A stretch of DNA of 64,000 nt from Anderseniella sp963759095. Lineage in GTDB: Bacteria > Pseudomonadota > Alphaproteobacteria > Rhizobiales > Aestuariivirgaceae. Location of the stretch: assembly GCA_963759095.1 (NCBI GenBank), contig CAVWYF010000016.1:124001-188000 (forward strand), written 5' to 3'. Under the pieces are notes generated by a model that searched no databases, had not been told where the DNA came from, and saw only the letters and a list, made by a program, of their open reading frames with translations. The first letter of the stretch is position 1, and each line of letters begins with the position of its first letter. Below, in pieces: positions 46,521 to 54,765 of this stretch. Position numbers and translations under genes: made by a program.

Positions 46521-47549
46521 ATGGCGAATATTACGTTAGGGCAGAAACTGAAAATGCGTGTCGCCGGAACGTCTGAAACCCCACCTTGCGGAACGTTCAT
46601 GTTGCGGTTTGCAAGGCTTGTTTACGTCTGTTTTTTGAGCGCACTTGCTGTGCTTGTGCCGATGATGGGCTCTGCGAAGGCGGACACTTCAACGGTTCCC
46701 GCAGAAGTAACGGAAATTGCCCCTGGTGTGTTCGTGCATACCGGCGCACATGAATTGTTCACCCCGGATAATACCGGTGATATTTCCAATACGGGTTTTA
46801 TTATTGGCAGTGAAGCAGTTGCGGTTGTGGACACCGGCGGCAGCAGGGCGGTTGGCCTGGCCCTGAAAGCCGCCATTCGCGCCCGCACCAGTCTACCCAT
46901 CAGGTACGTCATCAACACCCACATGCATCCTGATCACGTGTTTGGTAATTCTGCTTTTGTCAGTGAGAAGCCTGAATTTATCGGCCACTACAAACTTTCA
47001 AGTGCACTTGCAGCCCGCAAGGAACAATACCTGCAGGCCAACATGCCACTGCTTGGCGACGCTTTTGAAGGCGTTGAGATTATCCCGCCGGCACGAGGCA
47101 TTAAAGGTGTGGAAATATTGCAGCTTGGAGACCGCAGGGTGCGCCTGGAAGCCCATGCAACCGCCCATACGGACAATGATCTGACCGTACTGGATGAACA
47201 GACGGCAACCATGTTCATGGGTGATCTTTTGTTTTCCGGGCATGTACCGGTGATCGATGGCAGCATAAGGGGATGGCTGGCCCTGATGGACGGGCTGACT
47301 GCGGAAAACATCGTCCGTGTTGTACCCGGTCATGGACCGGCAGCAATGCAGTGGCCGGACGCTCTGGTCGAGCAAAAACGATATCTGAACGGCCTCGTCA
47401 CCCAGATCCGGGACTATATTGAACGCGGCGTACCGCTGTCTCAGGCAGCCCGCGAGATCGGTCTCGATGAAAAGCAGGCCTGGCTGCTGTTTGACGATTT
47501 CAATGCCAGAAACGTTTCTGCAGCATTTGCGGAACTTGAGTGGGAATAA
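46521..47549 (+). CDS. Quinoprotein relay system zinc metallohydrolase (metallo-beta-lactamase fold)
   Basis: The 342-residue product carries the metallo-beta-lactamase motif NTHMHPDHVFGNSA (HxHxDH, about residue 132) with the further ligands HATAHTDNDLTV and MGDLLFSGHVPV and a late VVPGHGPA. It belongs to the SoxH-related zinc hydrolases that accompany SoxYZ-like carriers near PQQ enzymes. A signal peptide (VYVCFLSALAVLVPMMGSAKA) begins after an internal ATG at 46599, which may be the true start. In that case the palindromes would sit in or before the leader. It is divergent from xoxF. Confidence 0.88.
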   Translation: MANITLGQKLKMRVAGTSETPPCGTFMLRFARLVYVCFLSALAVLVPMMGSAKADTSTVPAEVTEIAPGVFVHTGAHELFTPDNTGDISNTGFIIGSEAVAVVDTGGSRAVGLALKAAIRARTSLPIRYVINTHMHPDHVFGNSAFVSEKPEFIGHYKLSSALAARKEQYLQANMPLLGDAFEGVEIIPPARGIKGVEILQLGDRRVRLEAHATAHTDNDLTVLDEQTATMFMGDLLFSGHVPVIDGSIRGWLALMDGLTAENIVRVVPGHGPAAMQWPDALVEQKRYLNGLVTQIRDYIERGVPLSQAAREIGLDEKQAWLLFDDFNARNVSAAFAELEWE

Positions 47550-47684
47550 CTAATTTTTCCTTATATTTCAAACAGATCAAATAATTAGAGAAAAATAAGA
47601 TTTTGAGTTTGGTTTGATCTTGGTTAGGTTTGTTCGAGCTGGCCCGTTGAATGGAGCCAGAAATCAATTTTGGAGGTCTTCATC

Positions 47685-47774
47685 ATGAAGAAAGTTTGGG
47701 CAAAGCCAGCCATGTGTCAGGTAGAAGCCGGGTTTGAAATTTCCCGTTACCTGCCCGCATCGGTCAGCAAGTAA
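47685..47774 (+). CDS. pqqA: PQQ precursor peptide PqqA
   Basis: A 29-residue peptide, MKKVWAKPAMCQVEAGFEIS then RYLPASVSK. The conserved Glu18 and Tyr22 (E-x3-Y in EISRY) are the residues that PqqE joins to make the PQQ skeleton. GGAGG lies 8 bases before the ATG at 47685. It is the first gene of the pqq operon and is followed by a hairpin before pqqB. Confidence 0.97.
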   Translation: MKKVWAKPAMCQVEAGFEISRYLPASVSK

Positions 47775-47832
47775 TTCCAGCGGAGCCGCCCATGCCGTAT
47801 TCGGCCTGGGTGGTTTTGGCTGACATTATCAA

Positions 47833-47869
47833 GCGCGCGCGTCCGTTTGCCGGATCGCGCGTTTGTTTT
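47833..47869 (+). terminator. Attenuator-like hairpin between pqqA and pqqB
   Basis: Stem GCGCGCG-TCCG pairing with CGGA-TCGCGCG around TTTGC, followed by TTTGTTTT. It ends 11 bases before the pqqB start and would stop most transcripts after pqqA, giving more of the precursor peptide than of the enzymes. Confidence 0.75.
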
Positions 47870-47880
47870 GGCAGGTAGTC

Positions 47881-48798
47881 GTGAAGCTAAAGATTATTGG
47901 GTCTGCCGCAGGTGGCGGCTTCCCGCAGTGGAACTGCAATTACAGATTAAGCCGTGAAGTCAGGTCGGGACAGACCGGACTGACGCCGCGATCACAATCC
48001 AGCATTGGTGCATCTGCAGATGGCGCCAACTGGGTGTTGTTCAATGCCTCTCCCGACATCAGGGAACAGATATCCAACACGCCGGAACTGCAGCCTGATG
48101 CCAATGGGCCGTTACGCAACTCTCCCATAAAAGCAGTGGTGCTGACCAACGCCGATGTAGATCATATAGCCGGACTGCTGACACTGCGTGAAAAGGAAGC
48201 CTTCAATCTCTATGCGTCATCCAGAATTCTGGAAACGCTGGCCAGTAATCCGATTTTTCGGGTTCTCGATGAAACGCTGGTGAAGCGCATCGAATTGCCA
48301 TTGGGCGGTACAACGCAGCTTGAAGGTCCCGATGGTCCGCTCGGCATCGAAATTGAAACCTATGCTGTTCCCGGCAAGATTGCACTGTTCCTGGAAGACA
48401 GTTCTGATCCGGTGAATTTTGGCTCTGACGATGGCGACACAATCGGTGTCCGCATCGCTGCGCCGGGCGCGCCTGCCAGCAAAGCCGTTCATTACATTCC
48501 CGGCTGCGCCCGCGTCACCGATGAATTGCGCCATCGCGTATCCGGTGCGGGATGCCTGCTGTTTGACGGTACTGTTTTTACCGATACGGAAATGCCGGAT
48601 GCAGGTGTCGGGGCCAAGACAGGTGCCCGCATGGGCCACATCGCCATGTCGGGGGATGACGGCTCACTGGCGTCGCTCAAGGATACCGACATTGCCCGGC
48701 GTGTATTCGTGCACATCAACAACACCAATCCAGTACTTGATCCGGCCTCACCAGAGCGAAAAATCGTTACGCGAAGCGGGATGGGAAGTCGGCCATGA
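47881..48798 (+). CDS. pqqB: PqqB, metallo-beta-lactamase-fold PQQ biosynthesis protein; C-terminal frameshift
   Basis: From GTG 47881 the product has the family markers KIIGSAAGGGFPQWNCNY, WVLFNASPDIREQI, VVLTNADVDHIAGLLTLRE and VFVHINNTNPVLD. PqqB has been proposed to act as a hydroxylase in PQQ formation. The last 15 codons as read (IVTRSGMGSRP) do not fit. In the next frame the correct ending EAGWEVGHDGQEVEL appears and stops at 48820, overlapping pqqC by GTGA. Reading four A instead of the five at 48759-48763 restores it. The overlap with pqqC in the restored frame supports a sequencing slip. Confidence 0.92.
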   Translation: MKLKIIGSAAGGGFPQWNCNYRLSREVRSGQTGLTPRSQSSIGASADGANWVLFNASPDIREQISNTPELQPDANGPLRNSPIKAVVLTNADVDHIAGLLTLREKEAFNLYASSRILETLASNPIFRVLDETLVKRIELPLGGTTQLEGPDGPLGIEIETYAVPGKIALFLEDSSDPVNFGSDDGDTIGVRIAAPGAPASKAVHYIPGCARVTDELRHRVSGAGCLLFDGTVFTDTEMPDAGVGAKTGARMGHIAMSGDDGSLASLKDTDIARRVFVHINNTNPVLDPASPERKIVTRSGMGSRP

Positions 48799-48816
48799 CG
48801 GGCAGGAGGTGGAATT

Positions 48817-49575
48817 GTGAGTGAAGATTGGGCCATCACGGGAGCGGCAGTCTCCAGTGAACGTCTGGAAGAAATACTGCGTGATGTTGGCGATGCGCGA
48901 TATCACATAAATCACCCGTTCCACAAAATGATGACCGCCGGCACACTGACAAAGGGGCAGATGCAGGCCTGGGCGCTTAACAGGTATTGTTATCAGGCGG
49001 CCATCCCGAAGAAAGATGCCATCATACTGTCTCGTGCGGAAAATTCGGAGTTTCGCATTGAATGGCGCGAACGGATCATTGATCACGATGGAACCGACGA
49101 CAAGATTGGCGGCATCAAACGCTGGATCGCGCTGGCCACCGGACTTGGTCTGGATGAAGCCCTGGTGATGTCTGAGGCACAGGCGCTTCCTGCGACCCGG
49201 TTTGCGGTCAACCAGTATCTGACCCTGGTATCGCAACGCAGTTTTCTTGAAGCGGTTGCCTCGTCGCTGACCGAACTGTTTTCGCCGAAGGTCATTGGCG
49301 AACGGGTACCGGCCATGCTGGCAAATTATGATTACATTACCGAAGACACGCTGGCCTATTTCAAACCGCGGTTGCATCAGGCGCCTCGTGATGCCGAAGT
49401 TGCATTGAGTTATGTGCAACGCCACGCCGACACGGCGGAAAAACAGCAGGCCTGCGTCAATGCACTGATCACCAAGTGTGATATCCTGTGGGCCATGCTG
49501 GATGCCTTGCAATTTGCATATGTCGAGCCGGGCGGGAATATTGCACCCGGTGCATTTATCCCGGAGGTCAACTGA
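48817..49575 (+). CDS. pqqC: PqqC, pyrroloquinoline-quinone synthase
   Basis: The 252-residue product from GTG 48817 (AGGAGGTGG upstream) contains RYHINHPFHKMMTAGTLTKG, QMQAWALNRYCYQAAIPKKD, AIILSRAENSEFRIEWRERI, DHDGTDDKIGGIKRWI and YITEDTLAYFKPRLHQAPRD, conserved features of the cofactor-free oxidase that performs the final ring closure and oxidation to PQQ. Full length, no frame damage. Confidence 0.97.
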   Translation: MSEDWAITGAAVSSERLEEILRDVGDARYHINHPFHKMMTAGTLTKGQMQAWALNRYCYQAAIPKKDAIILSRAENSEFRIEWRERIIDHDGTDDKIGGIKRWIALATGLGLDEALVMSEAQALPATRFAVNQYLTLVSQRSFLEAVASSLTELFSPKVIGERVPAMLANYDYITEDTLAYFKPRLHQAPRDAEVALSYVQRHADTAEKQQACVNALITKCDILWAMLDALQFAYVEPGGNIAPGAFIPEVN

Positions 49576-49582
49576 TCCCATC

Positions 49583-49882
49583 ATGGCCGCAGCCACACGT
49601 CATCGTACCATGATCACAAGTGAAAGCCGTCCAGGCTTGCCGTCGTTCGTGCGGTTACAGTTTGAACCGGTACGGGACGCATGGGCGTTGCTGTCGCCGG
49701 AGAAAGTCATGTGGCCCGATGAGGTCAGTCACGATATTCTCAAAAGATGCAACGGTAAGGCTACGGTGGCTGAGATCATCTCGTCTCTGGCGGCTGAATA
49801 TGATGCACCTGAAGATGTGGTTCGAGACGATGTATGCGGGTTCCTGCAAACATGGGCTGACAGGAGGCTGGTAGTTGCATGA
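49583..49882 (+). CDS. pqqD: PqqD, PqqA-binding chaperone
   Basis: The 99-residue product has the PqqD winged-helix pattern FVRLQFEPVRDAWALLSPEK, VMWPDEVSHDILKRC and ATVAEIISSLAAEYDAPEDV. PqqD binds PqqA and presents it to PqqE. It overlaps the pqqE start by ATGA (49879-49882). ATG 49610 is another possible start. Confidence 0.95.
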   Translation: MAAATRHRTMITSESRPGLPSFVRLQFEPVRDAWALLSPEKVMWPDEVSHDILKRCNGKATVAEIISSLAAEYDAPEDVVRDDVCGFLQTWADRRLVVA

Positions 49883-50978
49883 GCGCTCCTGGACCACCCA
49901 TCGGCATGCTGGCGGAACTGACCCATCGCTGCCCGTTGCAATGCCCGTACTGCTCCAACCCGGCCAAGCTTTTAAAAGCCAATACGCGAACTTGAAACTG
50001 CCGACTGGACCAGGGTGTTCAATGAAGGCGCCGACCTTGGAATTCTGCAGGTGCATCTGTCCGGTGGCGAGCCGACCCTGCGCACCGACCTTGAAGAGAT
50101 TGTCTCGGCGCTGTCGTCGCGCGGGGTTTATTCAAACCTGATCACAGCAGGAGTAAACATAAAGCCTGAGCGAATTGCCGCTTTGAAAGACGCAGGCCTT
50201 GATCACGTGCAACTGTCTGTCCAGGGCGCGACATCCCAGATCACTGAGAAGATCGGTAACATGAAAGGTGCGCACGAAAAGAAGCTGGCGACAGCGCGAG
50301 CTGTCCGTGCCGCAAAACTGCCGCTGACCCTGAATGCGCCGATCCACCGGCACAATATTCACCAGGTGCAGGATTTCATTGACCTTGCCCTTGAACTGGA
50401 CGCAGACCGGCTGGAGATCGCCAACGTCCAGTATTACGGCTGGGCCTTGATCAACCGCACGCAGTTGATGCCTGCCTGGGATGACGTCATGGGGCAAGTT
50501 GACATTGTCGAGGAAGCCCGCGAGCGCCTGCGCGGTGTTCTGCTGATCGATTTTGTGACCCCGGACTATTATGCGGATTTTCCCAAACCCTGCATGGGCG
50601 GCTGGGCTCAGGATGCCTTCATGATAACCCCGGACGGTACGGCGCATGCCGTGCCATGCGGCACACACAATTCCGCACTTGACGTTTGACAATGTGAAGC
50701 AAAAATCGCTGGCAGATATCTGGGACAGTTCGCCGGCTTTCGAAGCCTATCGCGGTACCGACTGGATGCAGGAGCCGTGCAGATCCTGTGAGCGGCGCGA
50801 GGCAGACTTTGGCGGATGCCGGTGCCAGGCCCTGGCCATTGCAGGTGATGCGGCGGCCACGGATCCGGCCTGCTCGCTGTCACCGCTACACGCCACCATG
50901 CTGAAAATTGCCGGGCAGGCGCAAGCGGCCGGTGAAACAGCCGATGATTTCACTTTCCGGAGAATTGGCACGCAATAG
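49879..50978 (+). pseudogene. pqqE: PqqE, radical SAM peptide cyclase, two frameshifts
   Basis: The start MSAPGPPIGMLAELTHRCPL with CPLQCPYCSNPAKLL carries the CxxxCxxC cluster motif. The frame then breaks near 49975. Removing one A from the run at 49974-49977 restores the expected spacing and continues as RELETADWTRVFNEGA and LQVHLSGGEPTLRTDLEEI. A second shift near 50645 leads into PCHAAHTIPHLTFDNVKQKS, EPCRSCERREADFGGCRCQA (auxiliary cluster cysteines) and SLSPLHA. PqqE makes the Glu-Tyr carbon-carbon link in PqqA. Both shifts are single extra bases, possibly sequencing errors, because the rest of the pathway is intact. Confidence 0.9.
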
Positions 50979-51057
50979 CATGTCTCGCAAAGTGAGCGTC
51001 CGATTACGATAGGAATTTTGGTTAAATCCCAAATAACTGATCGCTTTCAGAGTGATC

Positions 51058-51097
51058 GAGCAACTTTATGGGTTCACTTGAACCCATGTTGCTCTAG
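51058..51097. repeat. Palindromic intergenic repeat unit, copy 2
   Basis: Arms GAGCAAC and GTTGCTC enclose TTTATGGGTTCACTTGAACC and CAT. The reverse complement matches the hairpin at 31792-31834 in 36 of 37 bases of its core, differing only near the centre. It lies between convergent pqqE and the second SoxYZ-like gene and may serve as a terminator for both. Confidence 0.75.
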
Positions 51098-51100
51098 CGA

Positions 51101-51939
51101 TTAACTGCCCGGATTTATCTGCAAAGAATGTCTGAACACGGTCTCGTCGGTGTCCTGGGCTTCAACATGCATTTTTTTCGCGCCGTTTGGCACATAGTCA
51201 AAGGCGAAACTTGGATTTTCCGCCAGTGAAATGCCGGCTTCAGATGGTCATCAGTTTCTCGTCGCCCTGATCGATTGCAAGCTTTTCCACATACCGTGGC
51301 AGAATATACCGCAAGGTGATCTGATCGAGTTGCAGCCCGGTCAGGTTGGGATGAGGAAATATCCAGTTTTGTGCGCATGACCGGCTTGGCAATGGTCGAG
51401 ACGTTCAAGGGCGTCACGATCTGCGTCAGCCGCATGTTGCCCATGGTTTTTGCAGCAACATCCAGTGTTGTGGTTGGCGGTGCGGCACAGGCTCCAAGAC
51501 CGGACGTCTTGACCATCGCCTCGCTCATGAACAACTGGCCGTTCTCGGCTTCCACGATTGCGCGAACCGGTGACGGCCCGTTAAATCGCATGCTGGCCGA
51601 TACCCACATGCTGGACCGTTTCTGCTCAGGCCTCACGGTCAGGGAAACCGGCATCGGGTTTTCATCAATGATGATTGTTACCGATTTCACCTTTGCACCA
51701 TTGGGAAGCGATGCCTGCACCGATATCGGCACCTGGCGGTCATCTGTCGCCCGGTACGGCACTTCCAGCTTCACTACAGAATCGTTCTGAGTGATCAACC
51801 GCTGGCCAAACACACTTGGTTTCAATTCCGCCCAGGTGAGTTCGACCGGCAACGCTGCGCTGGAAGACATTGACAATCCGGCACATATTGCACCGACAGC
51901 CAGTCCCAAGTGAAAGAAAGGTTTTTTGCCCACAATCAT
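51101..51939 (-). pseudogene. Second SoxYZ-like carrier, two frameshifts
   Basis: From ATG 51939 the product has a signal peptide (LGLAVGAICAGLSMSSSAA) and the same layout as the gene at 33559: LEVPYRATDDRQVPISVQAS, VTIIIDENPMPVSL and KTSGLGACAAPPT. Near 51355 it shifts to HPNLTGLQLDQITLRYILPR, and near 51240 to EAGISLAENPSFAFDYVPNG, ending at TAA 51101-51103. Both shifts fit one inserted base each. The restored protein would be about 280 residues. Its presence near pqq and the relay hydrolase suggests one quinoprotein relay set. Confidence 0.8.
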
Positions 51940-52143
51940 GTCCCCGTTGACGGCTGTGGCCTGCATATGCTGCAAAGCCCATATAAATGTCTTATGCCGA
52001 GTCCCTGTTTCACGAGACATTATCAGCTAGGCGCGGACAACGTCAACTTTGTGCACTCATATGAATTCCATGTTGCTTGAAGGCCGGATACTCAATGGCG
52101 GCTGGTCCTGATCCACCAACATGCCAACAAACAGGAATGACCA

Positions 52144-52941
52144 ATGCTGCTTGTCGAAGCGACGTGGAAAGAAGTTGAAAGCTATCTGGCCGGCTCCCGG
52201 GCGATCATCATGCCCATCGGGTCGGTTGAACAGCACGGTCCCATGGGGCTGATGGGGACCGATGCCATGTGCGCGGAAGTCATTGCCGGGCGCGCAGGAG
52301 AACTGGCAGGTGTCCTTGTCGGTCCCACCCTGGCACTGGGTATGGCCCAATCGCATCTTGCATTCCCCGGCACCATTTCATTGAAACCATCAACCCTTAT
52401 GGCGGTTGTTCAGGATGTGGTGTCTTCGCTGTCGAACTCAGGCTTTCAGCAAATCGTTTTTCTGAATGGCCATGGCGGCAATATTGCAACCGTGATGACG
52501 GCATTTGGCGAAATTCATGCACACCGATCTTTGCAGCAGGATCCGGACAATCTGGAACTGGTGCTGAAAAGCTGGTTTGACCTGCCCGGCATCCGAAAAC
52601 TGCTCGCCGACATGTATCCCTCGGGTCATGGCTCGCACGCCACGCCATCGGAAATCGCGATTACCCAACACGTATTTCCCCACACCACGAAGCACGTCGA
52701 GCTAAATCCACAAACGGCACCGGACGGTGGTTTCAGTGACGCGCATGATTTTCGCCGGCGATATCCGGATGGCCGCAAAGGCGCTGACTCCAGCCTTGCC
52801 AACCCGGAAGACGGTGCAAAACTTTTAGAGGCGGCAGCAAAGGCGCTTGTCCGGGAAATGAGCAAATACGGCAAGAGCTTGAGGTACCGGATTACTCTTT
52901 TGGTGGCAGCAAGCCTTGTGGTGCATCCAGAAACCGGATGA
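52144..52941 (+). CDS. Creatininase-family amidohydrolase
   Basis: The 265-residue product has the creatininase metal-site signature: MPIGSVEQHGPMGLMGTDAM (Glu, His and Asp ligands), GMAQSHLAFPGTISL, FLNGHGGNIATVM and SGHGSHATPSEIAIT. Family members hydrolyse amide bonds of small cyclic or peptide substrates. In the mycofactocin pathway a member (MftE) trims the precursor peptide. Here the gene lies 1.1 kb beyond pqqE, and no pqqF protease is seen in the window. The last 17 residues overlap the convergent gene and may reflect a further frame error. Confidence 0.85.
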   Translation: MLLVEATWKEVESYLAGSRAIIMPIGSVEQHGPMGLMGTDAMCAEVIAGRAGELAGVLVGPTLALGMAQSHLAFPGTISLKPSTLMAVVQDVVSSLSNSGFQQIVFLNGHGGNIATVMTAFGEIHAHRSLQQDPDNLELVLKSWFDLPGIRKLLADMYPSGHGSHATPSEIAITQHVFPHTTKHVELNPQTAPDGGFSDAHDFRRRYPDGRKGADSSLANPEDGAKLLEAAAKALVREMSKYGKSLRYRITLLVAASLVVHPETG

Positions 52942-53393
52942 CGTTCTGCTTCACGGGAACCTCGGACGATCCGCGGTACTTTGACCGTCTTGCCGGCCGG
53001 ATCAATCTCAACAATCTGCGCTATGTTGCGGCGCAGTTTTCGTCCTGAACCAACGGCCTGCTGGTGCAGTTTGGAGGAATACGGCAACTCATAGGCCCGC
53101 GGTCTCTGCAGTTCTGTTCCCGTGTCCAGATCCCGTGCCCACAGGTAAATGTTATCGGGCTCGGAAATTTCAATTGCCAGCAGATAGAGCCGGGATGGCA
53201 GCTTGTCGGTTGTCAATGGCCAACCCTGCAAACCCGGCAGTGACTTGTAGGTCACAAGCATGAATACCGTGGCAAGCACGGTGACCATGATTTTGATCCA
53301 GTGACTCCAGCGCGAGTACAGATGAAGGCTGACAAGTATGACGCCGAGCATGACATAGGCTGCTGCGAGCCCGCCTGTACCTAGTTCGAACAT
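52892..53393 (-). pseudogene. Membrane protein of unknown function, one frameshift
   Basis: Two membrane helices (GLAAAYVMLGVILVSLHLYS and IKIMVTVLATVFMLVTYK) are followed by a soluble part (LYLLAIEISEPDNIYLWARD, LPYSSKLHQQAV). Near 52960 the frame breaks. In the neighbouring frame it continues EVPVKQNVIRFLDAPQGLLP and PKE to a stop at 52892. Removing one C in a CC pair restores it, giving about 166 residues. It is the last of four minus-strand genes after ExbB/ExbD-like proteins, so it may be part of that complex. Confidence 0.65.
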
Positions 53394-53440
53394 TTGTCAT
53401 CCTTCCAAACACATTGGTCACGAGGTGCCAGCACGAGGTG

Positions 53441-54058
53441 CTAGAATGTGACCAGTTTCTTCTCCAGCCGGTTTATCCGGCCGATCTTGCCGTCACGCAA
53501 AATGGTGAACCGAACCGCTGTTCGCTCCTCTCCCTTGCGTCTCATGTCGATGGTATCGTTGAAAAATATCTTGTAGACCGGATTGACCTTGGCGACCCTG
53601 ACGGTAACCGGCACCGTGGTCTGTTGAACACTTTCGTAATAATGCAGATTGACCGTGTACTCGCCCGGCACCGTGCCGCGAACCGCCGCGACCTCCTGGT
53701 TCAACACATTCTCTATGACCTTGCCCTCGACTTCGATCTTGTCATTCAGCATTCCGCGATCGTCCCGGTCGAGATGAACCAGGCCGGCAGAGCGGTTGCG
53801 AAACCAGGTCACGTTGCCTTGCGGATCTTCAATCCAGGTGTCGATGTCTTCCTGGCTGCCGTCCGGCCAGGTGACGGTAACCAGATATTGCGCATCGAGG
53901 ACCACCTTGCCGGTGTCCTTGGCCGGACTGATGAAAATGACCGCAATGAAGAACAGGAACACAAAGCCGATAAGTGTATTGAACAGCAGGTCGGTAAAAG
54001 CATCGGCCGGTTGGCGGCCGTACCCTGAAGATGACGATCCCTTCAGTTGAATTGTCAT
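53441..54058 (-). CDS. ExbD/TolR/MotB-like single-pass membrane protein
   Basis: The 205-residue protein has one N-terminal helix within DAFTDLLFNTLIGFVFLFFI (about residues 20-40). The Asp and Thr near its start resemble the proton-channel residues of ExbD/MotB-type stators. The periplasmic part is mostly beta-strand (VVLDAQYLVTVTWPDGSQED, GEYTVNLHYYESVQQTTVPV) and does not match the standard ExbD periplasmic domain. It overlaps the ExbB-like gene by four bases, supporting a paired complex. Confidence 0.7.
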   Translation of the reverse strand: MTIQLKGSSSSGYGRQPADAFTDLLFNTLIGFVFLFFIAVIFISPAKDTGKVVLDAQYLVTVTWPDGSQEDIDTWIEDPQGNVTWFRNRSAGLVHLDRDDRGMLNDKIEVEGKVIENVLNQEVAAVRGTVPGEYTVNLHYYESVQQTTVPVTVRVAKVNPVYKIFFNDTIDMRRKGEERTAVRFTILRDGKIGRINRLEKKLVTF

Positions 54059-54762
54059 GGCGCACTTGCCCGGTCGCGAATGTGAACCAGTTTTCCGATC
54101 AGCTCTTCGGTGCCACGGGCAAGCACCATGTATTGCGCACCCAGCACCATTGCAGTCACCAGGCCTGCAAGTGTGGTGTAAAGGGCGGTCCCCATGCCAC
54201 CGCTCATTGAAATGAGCAGCGTCTGAATGTTTTCAGGTGTTGGCGCCGGGCCTGAAGACAGTGCTCCAAGTATCAGTATGAAACCAACGATTGTGCCGAT
54301 CAGTCCGAGCCGGATCAGGATGTCGACAAGATACCAGCCGATCTCAACTGCGGCCCGCAATCGATCTGCATATATTTCGAATACCAGGCCACCGTCCTGA
54401 TTGTCCGAGGTTGACAGTTTGCGTGCCTCAACAACCTGCGACACGTAACCGGACACAAATTGCTCCGGCGTCTGAAACGGTGACATTTCCTCATTGTCGT
54501 GATCGGCTGTGACCTTTTGCTTTCCGCTTAGCCAGGCATAGGCTGCATCGATTTGCCTTGTGATACGCAAAATGTGCCAGACCGCATGAAATGTTGCGCC
54601 CAGGAACAGCCCCGCTATCAGGATGGAGAGCCGGCTTTGATCGGCGTCAACGACGCGGGCGAAGTAGCCCAGATCGTATGCCACGTAAGAGGCGAAAACC
54701 GCGATGCCTGCCAGCAACACCCAGATCTGCAGGAAAATGTAACTTCTGTTGTACTCTGTCAT
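54055..54762 (-). CDS. MotA/TolQ/ExbB-like proton channel protein
   Basis: The 235-residue product has four hydrophobic segments: VLLAGIAVFASYVAYDLGYF, LSILIAGLFLGATFHAVWHI, LVDILIRLGLIGTIVGFILI and ALYTTLAGLVTAMVLGAQYM. The LGLIGTIVGF and GMGTALYTTLAGL segments are the MotA/TolQ/ExbB signature. Partnered with the ExbD-like gene downstream it would form a proton-driven stator. Unlike TolQ or MotA it sits with no tolA, tonB or flagellar genes. Preceded at 3 bases by a Sel1-repeat gene. Confidence 0.85.
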   Translation of the reverse strand: MTEYNRSYIFLQIWVLLAGIAVFASYVAYDLGYFARVVDADQSRLSILIAGLFLGATFHAVWHILRITRQIDAAYAWLSGKQKVTADHDNEEMSPFQTPEQFVSGYVSQVVEARKLSTSDNQDGGLVFEIYADRLRAAVEIGWYLVDILIRLGLIGTIVGFILILGALSSGPAPTPENIQTLLISMSGGMGTALYTTLAGLVTAMVLGAQYMVLARGTEELIGKLVHIRDRASAP

Positions 54763-54765
54763 GGT

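Noticed and set aside
48759..50646. Programmed frameshifting in pqqB and pqqE
   Set aside because: The shifts lie at ordinary short A-runs or unremarkable sequence, without slippery heptamer, stop context or stimulatory structure. PqqB and PqqE are not known to use recoding.
51371..51790. Plus-strand open frame across the second SoxYZ-like gene
   Set aside because: The minus strand carries clear signal peptide and SoxYZ-like features. The plus-strand frame has none.
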